Of a DNA stretch of 64,000 nt, positions 11,391 to 23,497 are shown in pieces (within the stretch, counting starts at the first letter, position 1; every line of letters begins with the position of its first letter). The notes beneath the pieces are model-generated. The model was not told where the DNA came from. It worked only from the letters and a program-made list of their open reading frames with translations, and searched no databases. Where the stretch lies: the NCBI GenBank assembly GCA_039707465.1, contig CM077651.1, positions 18,007,519 to 18,071,518 on the forward strand, written 5' to 3'. The stretch comes from Rhabdophis nuchalis (Eukaryota; Chordata; Lepidosauria; Squamata; Natricidae). The translations under genes and the position numbers were made by a program.

Positions 11391-11865
11391 ATACACTCTC
11401 TTTTTATGTTACAAAAAGTAATCCCCATGTCTATCTTTTAGTGTACTGCTATTCTATAATAAAGGAATATAAGCCATAAGACTCAACCAGTGTGGTGTTT
11501 AGCTAGAAAATATAGGAATTTAAACCCTAAACTACTGGAAATCATTAGATTGCCTCCTAGACATTACAGGTCTGTTATGACTCATTATTTATGCTCATCT
11601 GTCAGTTAACTAAGCAATGTCATGGCACATGTATGAAATGCCAGATGTTCGGGATGTAGTGAAAATTTATAAGCTTCCAGTTTCTCTTTTCAACAGGTGA
11701 ATGCAGGAGAGAAAACATCTCAAGTCTAATCCCTTTGAGGGTACTTTTTCTCCAGGGATCCATTAAAGCCACAATTAAACATTCTTAAAACATAATACAG
11801 CTTTGTCATGCTTCATTGTAAAAAACGCCTTTGTCTTCTCTTACTATATCTTTACTAGAATTAGG
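11391..11865. other. No recognisable feature
   Basis: AT-rich non-coding DNA without recognised repeats. Confidence 0.45.
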
Positions 11866-11867
11866 TA

Positions 11868-11868
11868 C

Positions 11869-11945
<77 letters not shown>

Positions 11946-11946
11946 A
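11868..11946. repeat. (ATCT)n microsatellite
   Basis: About 19 near-perfect ATCT units (GATA on the other strand). Confidence 0.97.
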
Positions 11947-12090
11947 TCTATTGTTATAATATGATAGAAATTTTCTCTTATGATTATGTAGTCCAGTGTT
12001 TCTTTATCTAGAGAATACAGTAAAAGTGTTTGGATAAAAATATTATACTTCCCTCAAAGCCTCCCTACTGCAATGCAGAATACTATGCAT

Positions 12091-12446
12091 AGGTAAAAGT
12101 TTCCCTCGCATACATGTCTTAGTCATTCCTGACTCTAGGGGGCAGTGCTCATCTCTGTTTCAAAGCTGAAGAGCCAGCACTGTCTGAAGATGTCCCCATG
12201 ATCATGTGGCCATCATGACTAAACACCGAAGTGCACGGAACACTGTTACCTTCCCCCCCCCAAACGTGGTTCCCATTTGTTTCTACTCGCATTTTTACAT
12301 GCTTTTGAACTGCTAGGTTGGCAGAAGCTGGGACAAGTAATGGGAACTCACTCTATTATAAGGCACTACGGATTTCAACTGTCAAAATGCCAACCTTTCT
12401 GATGGAGAAACTCAGCATCTTTAGCCACTGAGCTACCACATCTCTC
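12091..12446 (-). mobile_element. Sauria-type SINE, diverged
   Basis: Minus-strand copy: AGGTAAAAGTTTCCCTCGCA at the tail side, GGGGGCAGTGCTCATCTC in the body, and the box A complement CCACTGAGCTACCAC at the head. Box B is degraded (ACGGATTTCAACTG). A 10-C run sits at 12255-12262. Confidence 0.85.
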
Positions 12447-12449
12447 TAC

Positions 12450-13975
12450 ACTATAATTTATCCCCATTTCTGCATTTAATTATTCATCTCAACTGATGTC
12501 TGAGTTGATCAGCTGGATGTTTGAAACTCCATTTCAGCCCCAAAGAGGCACATGTGTGTGTACTCACAACCAGGGAACCAATTGTTAAGGTAAGTGCAGC
12601 CCACTTCTGGTTGCCGGTCATTGAATTCTAGTTGGTTTCAAAAACATTTTACATGCAAGTAGATAAATAGGTAGCACTTCGGTGGCAAGGTAACTGATTT
12701 CCAATTTTCGCCATACATTCTGTGCATAATGTCATGTTGGATACAGGACCCCAAAATGTCTTCAGACAGCACTGCTCAATGGCTTAAAAAGTTGGCTATG
12801 ACCCACAGGGATACTTTACCTTTACCTTTTCCTACATCTTTCAACAAAATAATCATGCAGGAAGCATCTTCAGTCATCCATCTGGTGCTGAAATACAGAG
12901 CTCAGCATCCTTTACTGCTAAATATGCTGGAAGATGCTCCTGGGATATAGTGCACTGACACAGATTCCTTCCTTATACAGATCTCAAAATTTGGCAACTA
13001 CCTTTATTGAAAGTATATCCCATACATTTGGGGTACGTACTTCTCAATAAGTCTGTTAGGGATCAGCTCAGCTTCTGACAAATTCTCCTGATTAGCCATA
13101 ATCCAGGAGGAATCCAGAAACCTTTTGAAAGTCATTTACAAAAGAGGTGCAAAACGTGTAGCAGATGTTTTACTTCGAAAGTGACTCATCCATATACTCT
13201 ACAAGGTGGCTTTTACTTTACAGATTGCAGCAATCACATTACTTCTCTTTGGTTGCTTATCTGCCCCTACAGTGATCTTCTATGTAGGCTCAGAAGACAC
13301 TTGCCTTGAAGCAAAGCAGCTGGTCAAGACAGATCAGGCCCACTTGATACTTTGTGAGGCACAACATGTTACCTATTATGCTTCACTTCAAATGGCAAGG
13401 CAGATCACATCACTTTCAACACCTGATGTGAGGCATTGAGTCAGAGTATGTCTTCCTCCTCGCACAATGCCACACATTTAATAGCTGCAATGCTAAAGGA
13501 ACATTCCCTATATTTTGACAGTCCATTCTGATTTGTTATCTTCTAAACTATGCATTTTTCTTCTTCTTTTTTACTGATTAGTAAGAATAATTTTGTTTCT
13601 GTTGAAGAATTTGAAAGACAGATTGTAATCTAGTAAAAGCATTACAAAGTTTGTAGCATTGACTTATGGAAAGTTTTGAGTTAGAGGGATATTCTAACAG
13701 AATATTGGAAGAAGCAATGTTGGAACCATCACTAAAAAAATAAGCTTTTGATCTTGGTTCAGTATAATGATGAAAACTTGGCTTTCCTTTAAAAGGAACT
13801 ATGTTAAAAAGCCTGCTACCTTTTTATTATGTACTCAATTGATATAATGAGTTTCATCATTGCTTTTTATTAAAATGAGAGAAGAGGAAAAGGTTGCAAT
13901 TCCATAATGAACATGTGATGAAAAATAATGATAGCATTAAGCTCAGTTCTGTAACTCACAGCATAAAATGTAACA
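12450..13975. other. Single-copy-looking DNA, no gene supported
   Basis: Contains a 77-codon frame at 13206-13439 with a hydrophobic start, but no recognised protein family, no paired splice signals and no conserved motif. Not called as a gene. Confidence 0.4.
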
Positions 13976-13983
13976 GGGTTAAC

Positions 13984-14252
13984 CAGTGATGGGATTCAAC
14001 CAGTGTAACAACCAGTTTGTTTTGCATGTGCACACACCAAATTGCATTTGAAATCAGCACTAAATCTTACCTTTTCCTGCAGCCCTGGTGAGTAAAACAG
14101 CTGAGATGCAGCAATCTGCTATGCCAATTAGCTGGCCTTCAAACAATGGAAATATAGGATGGAATAGAACAGGGGCAGGTGGGTGGGGCCGACTGATCGC
14201 CAGAACTACTGGTTTGCCTGAACTGATTCGAACCGGCTAAATCCCTTAACTG
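13984..14252. mobile_element. hAT-like element, 269 bp, perfect 8-bp TSD
   Basis: Termini CAGTGATGGGATTCAACC and GGCTAAATCCCTTAACTG are inverted repeats. Identical 8-bp GGGTTAAC duplications lie at 13976-13983 and 14253-14260. Confidence 0.88.
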
Positions 14253-14797
14253 GGGTTAACTATTTGGCTGAAGTCCTTAGTATGCTATATTCCTTGTTGA
14301 ATAAGTAACTACTAGTGGAAATGTAGGCTGTAAATGAAAGAGCTAGATCCATACAGGTAGACAATTTAGTTCTTAGTTTACTATGCTGTGTGGCTGGGGA
14401 GAAGGAAGTCAGTGAATAAATCATGCTTTCTTTTATAGTAGTGAAGTATATCATCATGGAAACATGATTTATTGGTGCATTACTGATTGAACTATGACGT
14501 AGGCGAATATGAAAATGGAGCTATGTGATTTATTTCTTAATTCTTAGCTTATTCCCCCATTTTTTTAGTGACCCAGCCAAACATTTGATGAATTTACAGA
14601 GGCACAGCTTTAGAAAGAAGGGGAAACAAATCAGGATGAGGTTACACAAATGGTGATTATTTTATTCTTTTGAAAGGCAGAATTTTTTCCAGTTTGTTCA
14701 GCAATAATTAGTAAAATTAGTGTTATATGTGAATCCTTTCTTTGTTTATCCAGTTAGTATTTAGAGATATATTTCAGCATGTAGAACATAAGTAAAA
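14253..14797. other. No recognisable feature
   Basis: AT-rich non-coding sequence; nothing supported. Confidence 0.4.
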
Positions 14798-15100
14798 GAG
14801 GTAGTCTTTTACTTATAACAGTGACCATTCACTGATCACGGCCATGTGATCAAAATTGAGATATTTAGCAACATATTTATGACAGTTGCAGTGTCCTGGG
14901 GTCAACTAATTCACTTTTTGTGAATTTCTGACAAGCAAAGTCAGTGGGGAAGCCAGATAAACTAACAACAGGGTTACTAACTTAACAACTGCAGTGATGC
15001 ACTTAACAACTATGACAAGAAATGTCATAAAATGGGGCAAAGCTCACTTAACAAACAAAATTTTTGGGCTCAATTGTGGTCATAAGTCGAGAACTACCTG
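14798..15100 (-). mobile_element. TA-flanked (mariner/Tigger-like) non-autonomous DNA element
   Basis: Minus-strand relative of 30703-31093. The end CATAAGTCGAGAACTACCTG followed by TA, and internal TTAAGTGAGC-type blocks in reverse (ACTTAACAACT), match it. The left end is degraded (GAGGTAGTC). Assignment to the mariner superfamily is inferred from the TA flanks. Confidence 0.65.
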
Positions 15101-15245
15101 TATGTTTTATTTGTGGCCTAGTGTAATAAAGGTCATTGAGTGTTATGGGCAAATATTAACTAATTTTAGTAATATATCAGTTTTCCAAAATGTGTCTATA
15201 ACTTTAAATCTTTAAAATATAAATGTGGAGCATCTATCAGGTCAT

Positions 15246-15626
15246 TGTTGTTGTTGTTAGTTGCAAATTCGTGTCTGACCCATTGAGACCCTTTGGACAA
15301 AATTCCTCCAGGCCTTCCTGTCCTCTACCATCCTCTGGAGTCCATTTAAGCTCACACCTATTGCTTTGGTGACTCCATCCAGCCCCCTCATTCTCTGTCG
15401 TCCCCTTCTTCTTTTGCCATCAATCATTCCCAGCATGAGGCTCTTCTCCAGGGAGTCCTTCCTTCTCATTAGGTGGCCAAAGTATTTAAGTTTCCTCTTC
15501 AGGATCTGGCCTTCTAAAGAGCAGTCAGGGTTGATCTCCTCTAGGACTGACTGGTTTGATCGCCTTGCAGTCCAAGGGACTCGCAGAAGTCTTCTCCAGC
15601 ACCATAGTTCAAAGGCCTCAATAGGT
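15246..15626 (-). mobile_element. Bov-B (RTE) LINE 3' end
   Basis: Minus-strand sequence encoding the C-terminal Bov-B segment (RRGRQRMRGLDGVTKAIGVS, MVEDRKAWRNFV, VSMGQTR in a 70-codon frame at 15257-15469), with earlier coding sequence extending to about 15626. It starts after a GTT trinucleotide run at the 3' tail. 5'-truncated and frameshifted. Confidence 0.85.
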
Positions 15627-16515
15627 GGAATCCTATTACTTAAGTGGACATCTGTAATATACCTGAACTTCTTCCCTGGATAAGTGGGAACTTTAACTTT
15701 ATCAGCTATTTTTTTTCCTATTTAAGATATATAGCTTACTGCCTCCATTACATACATCTGTTATTCTAAAGTATATTATTCATCTTTAAATTCAGAGCCT
15801 GGATAAGTATTAAAGAAAACGATGTGTGTCAAAAACAAAACAAAAACCATTTATTTCTAGGTGATTTTATGGTCATATCACAAAGCAGGTTTTATAAGAT
15901 ATATATAAAGGAATTTATATAAGAAAATAACAAGCAGGGAATGGTTGCTCCTCAAATAGTTTGCTTCCGCTTATTATTATTTTTTTAGATTACTGCATTT
16001 GTCATTGCACTTTGAGGACTGGACATCCCTGCAGCAATTTAAGAAAATAACAGTCATTTGGTTGTATATAGCCATAATTGTTTGAGGAAACATCTATAAT
16101 TTGCTCTTCTGACTTCTAGGCATCTTCCAAGTATTAGAACTTTGCTATCATTATTTTCTATTTCATGCTTCAACTGCTCTCAGTTCTCTCCTCCATTAAA
16201 TGAAGGAGAAAACTGAAAATATTTGAGCAATGCTTTTTCTGAGGGATGCCCACCTTAGCAATGAAGAGGCAAAGTGATGGGACCGTAGACCACTGGTTTC
16301 TTAAGCCAGAATTGTCCACAGAGCTATTCTTAATTAAAAAGAGGAATGCTCAAATCCCATACTTCCTACCTTGGAATAGCAATAGCAGTAGCACATTCAG
16401 ATACGAATCCTACCTTTTATCCAGTTTGCTGTTCAATTGACCCAGAAACAAATTGTTGAATGTCACTTTGCAAACTTCATTTTTTCAGTTTAAAGCAGGT
16501 TTCAATTTAAAGTTT
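15627..16515. other. No recognisable feature
   Basis: AT-rich DNA without supported repeats or genes. Confidence 0.4.
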
Positions 16516-16520
16516 ACAGT

Positions 16521-16690
16521 ATTAAGGCTTGTGGACTTCAACTCCCAGAATCCCACAGCCAGTAAAACAACCCTGGCAACTTTAAGAGTTGTGGACTTCA
16601 ACTCCCAGAATTTCACAGCCAGCAAAGCAACCTTGGCAACTTTAAGACTTGCGGACTTCAACTCCCAGAATTCCACAGCTGGGCATGCTC
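16521..16690 (+). repeat. 60-bp tandem repeat, three units, made of hAT-element sequence
   Basis: The core GACTTCAACTCCCAGAAT begins at 16534, 16594 and 16654, an exact 60-bp period. The unit (TTAAGACTTGTGGACTTCAAC and its CCACAGCCAG continuation) is the half-arm of the palindromic 135-bp element at 17138, 23975, 40373 and 55974. Confidence 0.9.
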
Positions 16691-16816
16691 AGTTCCAATT
16701 TAAAGCAACAGCATTTCCCCCCCTGCTTTGTTGAATCCCTGTTAAAAAGTGAGATTCCTTCTTTCTTTTTCTTTCTCCCTTCTCTTCCTTCCTCCCTCTC
16801 CCCCCCCTCTCTCTTT

Positions 16817-16902
16817 CAGTTTTTAAAACCTCTTTTCCCTTGCTGCTGTGACCTAGAGGTCACAGTTTTTAAAACCTCTTTTCCCTTGCTGCTGTGACCT
16901 CT
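16817..16902 (+). repeat. 46-bp direct duplication
   Basis: CAGTTTTTAAAACCTCTTTT with its continuation to GCTGCTGTGACCT occurs at 16817 and again at 16863, almost identical. Confidence 0.85.
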
Positions 16903-17035
16903 TGCCTCACAATCAGAAGGTTGTGAGTTCGATCCTAGGTAGAAGCAGATGTAGGGTCTCCTGCTTGGGCAGGGGGTTGGACTAGATGACTAGATGGAAG
17001 GTCCCTTCCAACTCTGTTAATCTGTTAATCTGCTT
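16895..17035 (+). mobile_element. tRNA-headed SINE with CR1-like tail
   Basis: A box B-like GAGTTCGATCC (near 16926) is followed by a CR1 3' tail: GGGTCTCCTGCTTGGGCAGG, then GGGGTTGGACTAGATGACTA and GGTCCCTTCCAACTCTGTTA. The head is short and 5'-eroded. Confidence 0.65.
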
Positions 17036-17137
17036 CTGATGGAGCTTCGGGGGCGTGGCCAAACTAGCATTACTACCAGTCAGGTCCACTATGCCAGATT
17101 TTCACTATCTCGTTTGGCGTACTGGACAGGACCAGGG

Positions 17138-17272
17138 CAGGGGTCTGCAAAGTCGGCTCTTTTAAGACTGGTGGACTTCAACTCCCAGAGTTCCCCAGCC
17201 AGCTACGCTGGGAGTTGAATTCTGGGAGTTGAAGTCCACCAGTCTTAAAAGAGCCGACTTTGCAGACCCCTG
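17138..17272. mobile_element. 135-bp palindromic hAT-like element, perfect 8-bp TSD
   Basis: Starts CAGGGGTCTGCAAAGTCGG and ends with its reverse complement. The arms carry GACTTCAACTCCCAGAGTTC and its inverse, so the strand can fold back nearly end to end. Flanked by identical GACCAGGG octamers at 17130-17137 and 17273-17280. Confidence 0.93.
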
Positions 17273-17619
17273 GACCAGGGGAAACCACCTCTGCTCATAT
17301 TTGCGAACCAGTAGGAAAGGTAAGTGAATCCCACCGCTGCCACAACCCCTGAGCCATGGCCCACTAGGGGGCTGTAAACTGTTCAAAATCGGGCTGCCTG
17401 AAGTAACAGGATGTATACACATGCACACCCCCTTGTACAAGCAGCAGGTGAACACGTGCACATGTGTTCAAATGGAGTTGTGTATGTGCATGCTTGCCCA
17501 CTGCTCACATGAAACCAACCCCTCTCCTGCACCTCCACCCCACTCCAGTCCACAAAGCCAGAAATATTGGGGAACTGTGAAATAGGTACACTACATACTG
17601 TGCACCATCCTTCGTCCCT

Positions 17620-17640
17620 CCCTCCCTCTTTCTTTCTTTC

Positions 17641-17735
<95 letters not shown>

Positions 17736-17737
17736 GT
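17620..17737. repeat. (CCCT)n/(CTTT)n microsatellite
   Basis: Short CCCT run then about 27 CTTT units. Open frame across it is translated repeat. Confidence 0.97.
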
Positions 17738-18640
17738 AGTGCTAGTAATGCTTGGTCATTATTAAAAGGTATTTATGCCGAACTTTAAATAGAAGTTCTC
17801 ACATATTGTTCCCCCCCCAAAAAAAGACTCTTGAATTAATCTATGAATTATCATGCTAGACGTCTATTTCACTAAGAAAAATGTTCTTATTGTTTAATTC
17901 CACCTTAAGTTGTTATCTTGAAGCTACATCTTATGGAGCTTCCTTGTAATGCAAATAGCCCTTCTTTTTGATAGTTCATTCTATTCTCTGCTTTCCAGTA
18001 TTGTTTGCTTCCCAGCAAACTAAATATCTTTGTTAGATGATTTCCAATTATATTTTTCAATATATTCATGACTACTGAACATAATAAATATTTTTTTTCC
18101 CTTGAGGGATGCTCTACCTGTTCCTCAACAGACCAAGGTCCCCAAAATAGCATATGAATCAATAAAAAAATTGTCCCTGCTCTCGGTTTGGCATGGACTT
18201 CTCCTATATATATTTGTTTGCTTTTAGAATAAATAATTATTTTAATCTGAAATTATTGAAATATTTTAAGGCAGACAAATAGCCAACATTTGCATTTTAC
18301 AAAGCAAGTGCTATAAATAACAGAACATTGAAATGGTAAATCTTGCGTATGTTTGAAACCTCTTGCTGGAAAGTATACCTGTGACTGTCGCCACATGCAC
18401 TCGCATCTGTGTTTTAAATGTTACCTTCTTACATTTGCTTCTTGTTTGTCTACTTTCCTTCAGCTGCCTGGTTGAAAATTGAATTGTAAATTTCTTCAAG
18501 GTATCTAACTTTTTATTATTACCACTGTAAAAATAATTGTATTTAGAAGGATGCACAATAGATTATAATGTTCAGAAATTTGATTTTTCTAACAGGAATT
18601 TGTTTTCAGAGCAGATTTTCAGAATTAGAAAAAGCAGGAA
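17738..18640. other. No recognisable feature
   Basis: AT-rich single-copy-looking DNA. Confidence 0.4.
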
Positions 18641-18643
18641 TAT

Positions 18644-18703
18644 CTCTCTCTCCCCCGCCCCCCTCTCTCTCCCTCTCTCTCTGTATCTCTCCCTCTCTCT
18701 GTC

Positions 18704-18764
<61 letters not shown>

Positions 18765-18831
18765 GTATCTCTACCTCTCTGTGTATCTCTACCTCTTTCT
18801 CTATCTCTGTCTGTCTGTCTCTCTCTCTCTG

Positions 18832-18887
<56 letters not shown>

Positions 18888-18894
18888 TTTGTTA
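18644..18894. repeat. (TC)n - (TCTG)n - (TG)n compound microsatellite
   Basis: TC/CTCTCT runs with TCTG blocks (18700-18728) ending in about 23 TG units (18837-18883). Confidence 0.97.
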
Positions 18895-19454
18895 AATCTG
18901 TAGATTAAAATCCTCATGAAACACATTTTGGCATAATGAAACAAAGATAACATGTTGTAAAAATGTAATACCAGAATGGTAATGTTGTGCTGAAGCCACC
19001 AAGAAAAAAAAACAAATTGGTATCATTATAGCTTTTTAAAGCAAAGTGTTGAACTGGTAAACATAATGATTCATCTGTTAGAATGGCAGGGCTAAAAATT
19101 GCTAATGTAATTCTGCAGCTTTTGGTCCTTGTACCCAACGCTGAAAGTACACGCATGATCCTTCACCAATCCTTAAGAAGCATTCCACTTGCAGAACATA
19201 TTTTAGATCTATGGCAATATAATGTTTGACTATTTAAATCAGCAAAACAATTTCCTTTCCACAAGGCTTATTAAAAAGGGTTGATTACAAAAAAGAAAAA
19301 GAAACAAAAAGATCTATTTATGTCTGCAAGTTTCCCCAACATGTGAACATTTTGTATGCAACTCACCCTAGTGTCTTATAATGATTCATTTAAATTTTCT
19401 CTGAAAAAAAACATGCAGATGTACACAGTCTGCATCTCGCTTATTTTGGTCATG

Positions 19455-19655
19455 TCATGTGGGGGAATTCACTGGAGAAAGCAATTATGTTTAGAAGAGT
19501 TAGCAGTAAAGGGAAAACCAGGCTGTCAAAGAACATGGTGGGTAGATACCACCAAAGCTGACAACTCAAAGAAATAGTGCAAGATTGAAAGATGTGGACA
19601 GGCCTGGCTCATAGAATCGCCAAGAGTTGAACACAACTGAATGGACATCATCTAT
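19455..19655 (+). mobile_element. Decayed RTE-type LINE 3' coding fragment (tentative)
   Basis: Conceptual translation KGKPGCQRTWWVDTTKADNS followed later by GAATCGCCAAGAGTTGAACA, a layout typical of RTE/Bov-B-like C-termini. Short and diverged, so only tentative. Confidence 0.35.
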
Positions 19656-19704
19656 AGGTGGTGTGTGTGTGCGTGTAATACAGTAATACATGTAAAGTGG
19701 AAAA

Positions 19705-20225
19705 GAACAGAACAGAACAGAATAGAATAGAATAGAATAGAATTACAGAGTTGGAAGGGACCTTGGAGGTCTTCTAGTCTAGTTAGGCAGGAAACTCTAT
19801 ACCACTTCAGACAAATGGTTATCCAACATCTTCTTAAGAACATCAAGTGTTGGAGCATCCACAACTTCTGGAGGCAAGCTGTTCCACTGATTAATTGTTC
19901 TAACTGTCAGGAAATTCCTCCTTAGTTCTAAGTTGCTTCTCTCCTTGATTAGTTTCTACCCATTGCTCCTTGTTCTACCCTCAGGTGCTTTGGTGAATAG
20001 TGTGACTCCCCCTTTTTTGTGGCAGCCCCTGAGATATTGGAACACTGCTATCATGTTTCCCCTAATCCTTCTTTCCATTAAACTAGACATACCCAGTGCC
20101 TGCAACCGTTCCTCATATGTTTTAGTCTCCAGTCCCCTAATCATCTTTGTTGCTCTTCTGTGCTCTCTTTCTAGAGTCTCCACATCTTTTCTACATTGTA
20201 GCAACCAAAACTGAATAAAGTATTA
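19705..20225 (-). mobile_element. CR1 LINE 3' end with AGAAC/AGAAT microsatellite tail
   Basis: Minus-strand CR1. The 3' boundary is a pentanucleotide run (AGAACAGAACAGAACAGAAT..., 19705-19741). The tail block CAGAGTTGGAAGGGACCTTGG and C-terminal coding region (82-codon open piece at 19956-20204 with [20 protein letters not shown]) follow. Confidence 0.92.
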
Positions 20226-20402
20226 TATATAGTCTTCTTGATACACAGTATTATATAAATCATGAATATCTAAATCATAATTTATAAATATTGCTACTTT
20301 TTCAGTGTGTAATTCAGAAATGGACACTTTTTTTTAAAAGAGACACATGTCATGAAAAATGGCACTGGTTCTGGATTTGAAATTGGGGAAAGGTTTAGAG
20401 CA

Positions 20403-20496
20403 GGGGTCCCCAAACTTGGCCACTTTAAGACTTGTGGACTTCAATTCCCAGAATTCTCCAGCCAGCTATGCTCAGTTGTGGTTGAGGACCACCTGG
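20403..20496 (+). mobile_element. hAT-like element fragment (135-bp family relative)
   Basis: CAGGGGTCCCCAAACTTGGC then TTAAGACTTGTGGACTTCAA is one arm of the palindromic family. The second half is replaced by GTGGTTGAGGACCACCTGG. No clean duplication found. Confidence 0.65.
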
Positions 20497-20716
20497 AGAT
20501 CACTTGGCAATTTTCACAACACTGTTCCCATAAAAATTCATTATGTGTGTCTTCTTTGCCTTGGTATTGTTAAAGCATCGATCTCTTTGTGATGCCCAGT
20601 ATAGTCAATTAAGAAAGAGATGGTCTTTTGTTTTTGTTTCAAAGAGAAGTATTCTTAAAGATGTCAAGGGCTGAGGCTTGTAGAATAAAATGAAAAGTTG
20701 TTTATTGATGTGGATC

Positions 20717-21038
20717 CAGTGATGGTATTCAGCCGGTTCGAATCAGTTTGGGTGAACTGGTAGTGTTGATCTACGGCTCTATGTCATCCTATTTAGCCAT
20801 GCCGTGCAGGTGTGTGCATGCCACATGCGCTTGCAAAGCACATGCACAGATGGGTGTGCATGTACACAGAAGGGTGCGCACTTGCATGGAAGTATTTGCA
20901 TGTGCAGAGAAGGGCGTGCATGTGCATGGAAGGGCACGCACATGCATGGAAGGTGCACTCATTCGCAAAGCAAGTATGTGCGCTGACAGTTTCAGTGCAT
21001 GGTGAACCAGTGGTAAAGTTATGTAAAACCCACCTCTG
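20717..21038. mobile_element. hAT-like element, 322 bp, with internal minisatellite
   Basis: Begins CAGTGATGGTATTCAGCC and ends ACCCACCTCTG. TSDs TGTGGATC (20709-20716) and TTTGGATC (21039-21046) differ at one base. The interior (20805-20965) contains imperfect repeats of GCATGTGCATGGAAGGGC-like units. Confidence 0.75.
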
Positions 21039-21046
21039 TTTGGATC

Positions 21047-22140
21047 CCCTTCTCAACATACTCTCTTGCATTAATAGAAAGAGTTGGAAGCTATAGTCAC
21101 TCTTGGTAGTTATAGAAAATATTATCCAGGCAATGACTTACTTGATTTCTTATGCTACTTCATAACCAGTATACATGCATTTTCAGTGAAAATATTGCTG
21201 ATGTTTTCTTTTCCTTTAATTAAGGAAATGAAAACAGTTTCTTCCTTTCCCATCACTGGAGACAGACTTGTTCATTTCTGAAACTGAAGACTTAACAGGG
21301 ACAATTAGAAGAACTAAAATGCAAAACAGTTTTTAATACATCCCTTACAGCCACATACAAACACACATACACCAGCCTGCATGCAATTAGCCAAATGCAA
21401 ATGTAACTCAGCCACAATGTATTATTATCAGTCTCTCTTTGGAATGATTGGTTCAAGTGTTTGTGATCTGCGATTGACTTATTCGTCCCAAGCTAACGGT
21501 CAACTTTGTTCTTTCACATCTGGATAGGTGAAGAAGGCATCAACACTATTTTGGAGATGCAGCCATCAAGATTTCAGGTTTAACATCAACAAACAGCCCA
21601 GAAAGAGGAATAGCAACTGTCATTCAAGAAATTCTGTTGCATCTAGAATTGGTATTCCAGAAATACTTGGATGTGATTACTTTTTTGTGAAGTTGTGGTC
21701 CAGGAACAAGCTGGAACTTCTACTATTATACAGTTCCCTCGTTTGGAGGGTGGGCAATTTTCTTAGATTGCTTGACATTTTTGCTGCATTGTTGATGGAA
21801 TTTCACAGTTTATGGTTTTAATGGGATGTCTGTCTATAGTTCTTTCTTTCAATGACAGGTTAGAAGTAGTCTGCCCATTCTGAAACCCTACATCAACTAT
21901 GTGTTGGGCACCTAAGTCACATACTGGCTTCTGGCTTTATCTTGAAGGACACCAAGGTAGCAGAGATCAAGATTAATTAATTTTCATGATTGGAAAGCTC
22001 TTGTTGACTGGTGACACCACCTTTTGCAAGGATCTATTTGATTAGACTCTTCAAAGCTCTCAATGGATCAAAAGGGGCTAGCTCTGAATAGGATGGTTCT
22101 TGAATGGCCTTTGCATGTTGTCTCATTTAGGGATGTCTTT
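21047..22140. other. No recognisable gene
   Basis: Non-repetitive looking AT-rich DNA; a 97-codon frame at 21528-21821 has no recognised family or codon-like features. Confidence 0.35.
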
Positions 22141-22500
22141 GATTTCTGTCAATGACTATTCCAGCTTCAACCACAATAATAAACAGGTAAACAATCAATA
22201 CAAACTCATGGTAAATTGCTCCAAACTCGATTGCAGAAAATATGACATCAGCAACAGAGTGGTCAATGCCTGACTCCATTGTTACATCCTCTAGCTCTCA
22301 CAGCTTCAGCCTTAAACTGTCTACCGTGGACCTCACCCCATTCCTAAGAGGTCCATAAAGGGAGCATGCATAAGTGCACCAGTGTGCCTACTGTCCCTGT
22401 CTTACTGTCCCCATGTATTTGTGCTCATTTCCTTTGTTCATGTCCACGTAGATCAGGTATGATATCTTGTACATGTTTGACAAATAAATAGATAAATTTA
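22141..22500 (+). mobile_element. LINE 3' end, unnamed family (copy 1)
   Basis: Shares GACTATTCCAGCTTCAACC, AGCAACAGAGTGGTCAATGCC and AAACTGTCTACCGTGGACCT with the longer copy at 23820-24595, and the same 3' UTR ending in an A/T-rich GATAAAT tail. Several stops; inactive. Confidence 0.75.
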
Positions 22501-22839
22501 GTGATGAGTTCCATGATATAAGGAGCAGAAGAACAATACCAGAGGGAATCAAAGAGATCATATTTCAGTATAAGTCATGACGCTGAGAGCAACATCATTA
22601 TTTCTTAATTGTTATTTCATGTGCGAAATGTTGCCTTTCAGTGATTCAGACTCTATTAACAAAGAATATACCAGAAAATTGTTTGCAGGGTTTAAAGACT
22701 GGATCTCAAGCCTCAATTTCCTTGAACCCCATAAAAAAATAAAAACCATGCTAACTAAAATTGATTACTGTTATTTTTTTTAAAATAAATTCCAGGGGTT
22801 CTGTTTCTGATTAGGTATCCTTGTGTGGCAGAGAGTAAC

Positions 22840-22967
22840 ATTGTGACATAAGAGTATTTCATGGATAGATGATTTTCCTATTACTATGAAAAACACGAGC
22901 TGATAAATATTACTTACTATTGGAAGCATGCAGACTCTAATAATTCATCTTCTTGTTATTTCCTGCA
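22840..22967 (+). repeat. 128-bp segment duplicated at 25450-25577 (donor-like copy)
   Basis: Differs from the second copy at only 4 of 128 positions by my reading, with no indels. Confidence 0.9.
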
Positions 22968-23497
22968 GTGTAAAGGCAGATTTTGCTAGTCAAGGAAATA
23001 TTCATTAAAAATAAATTAGATCACACCTCCCCACTGACAACAATTGTATGCAAACATCATATCTAAAGCCTTTTTCTGGGGCACAGACTAGAGGTCAGTG
23101 GAACTGGAGTCTTGAATTTTAAAAAAACACACAGAGACTGAGCAAAACAACAACAATGACAAAGAAAAAAAACCTGGTTCTACAGTAAGTAATATAATGC
23201 AGCTTGGATCAATCATGAGATTTGGTTCTGTCTGTCTGCCTTCACTTGCAAAAAAAAAAAAATGATATTGCAAAATGTATTCCAGTCTGCATTTAAACAG
23301 GCCTTTGAAGCACAAGGACACACTTCATCCTTGTTAGCTCATCAAGTTAAATAGATATCAGCCTCAGGTTAAAAAGTCCTGGATATGACCTCTGGGTGGG
23401 TGGGATGTTTTTTTTTGGGGGGGGGGAAGATAATGTACTTTGCACCTTTTCTCACTCTACTCATGCAAGACAGAAGAGAAGCCCTTGGACTGCCACC

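Noticed and set aside
13206..13439. 77-codon frame starting with a signal-peptide-like hydrophobic stretch
   Set aside because: No recognised family, no supporting splice or promoter context, and short enough to occur by chance in 64 kb.
16521..16690. Regular 60-bp repeats considered as a CRISPR-like array
   Set aside because: Units are contiguous diverged tandem copies of a transposon arm in a vertebrate genome; there are no spacers.
20805..21071. Cys/His-rich frames of 85-94 codons resembling a small cysteine-rich protein
   Set aside because: Produced by the GCATGTGCATGG minisatellite inside a hAT-like element; the Cys/His pattern follows the DNA repeat in all frames.
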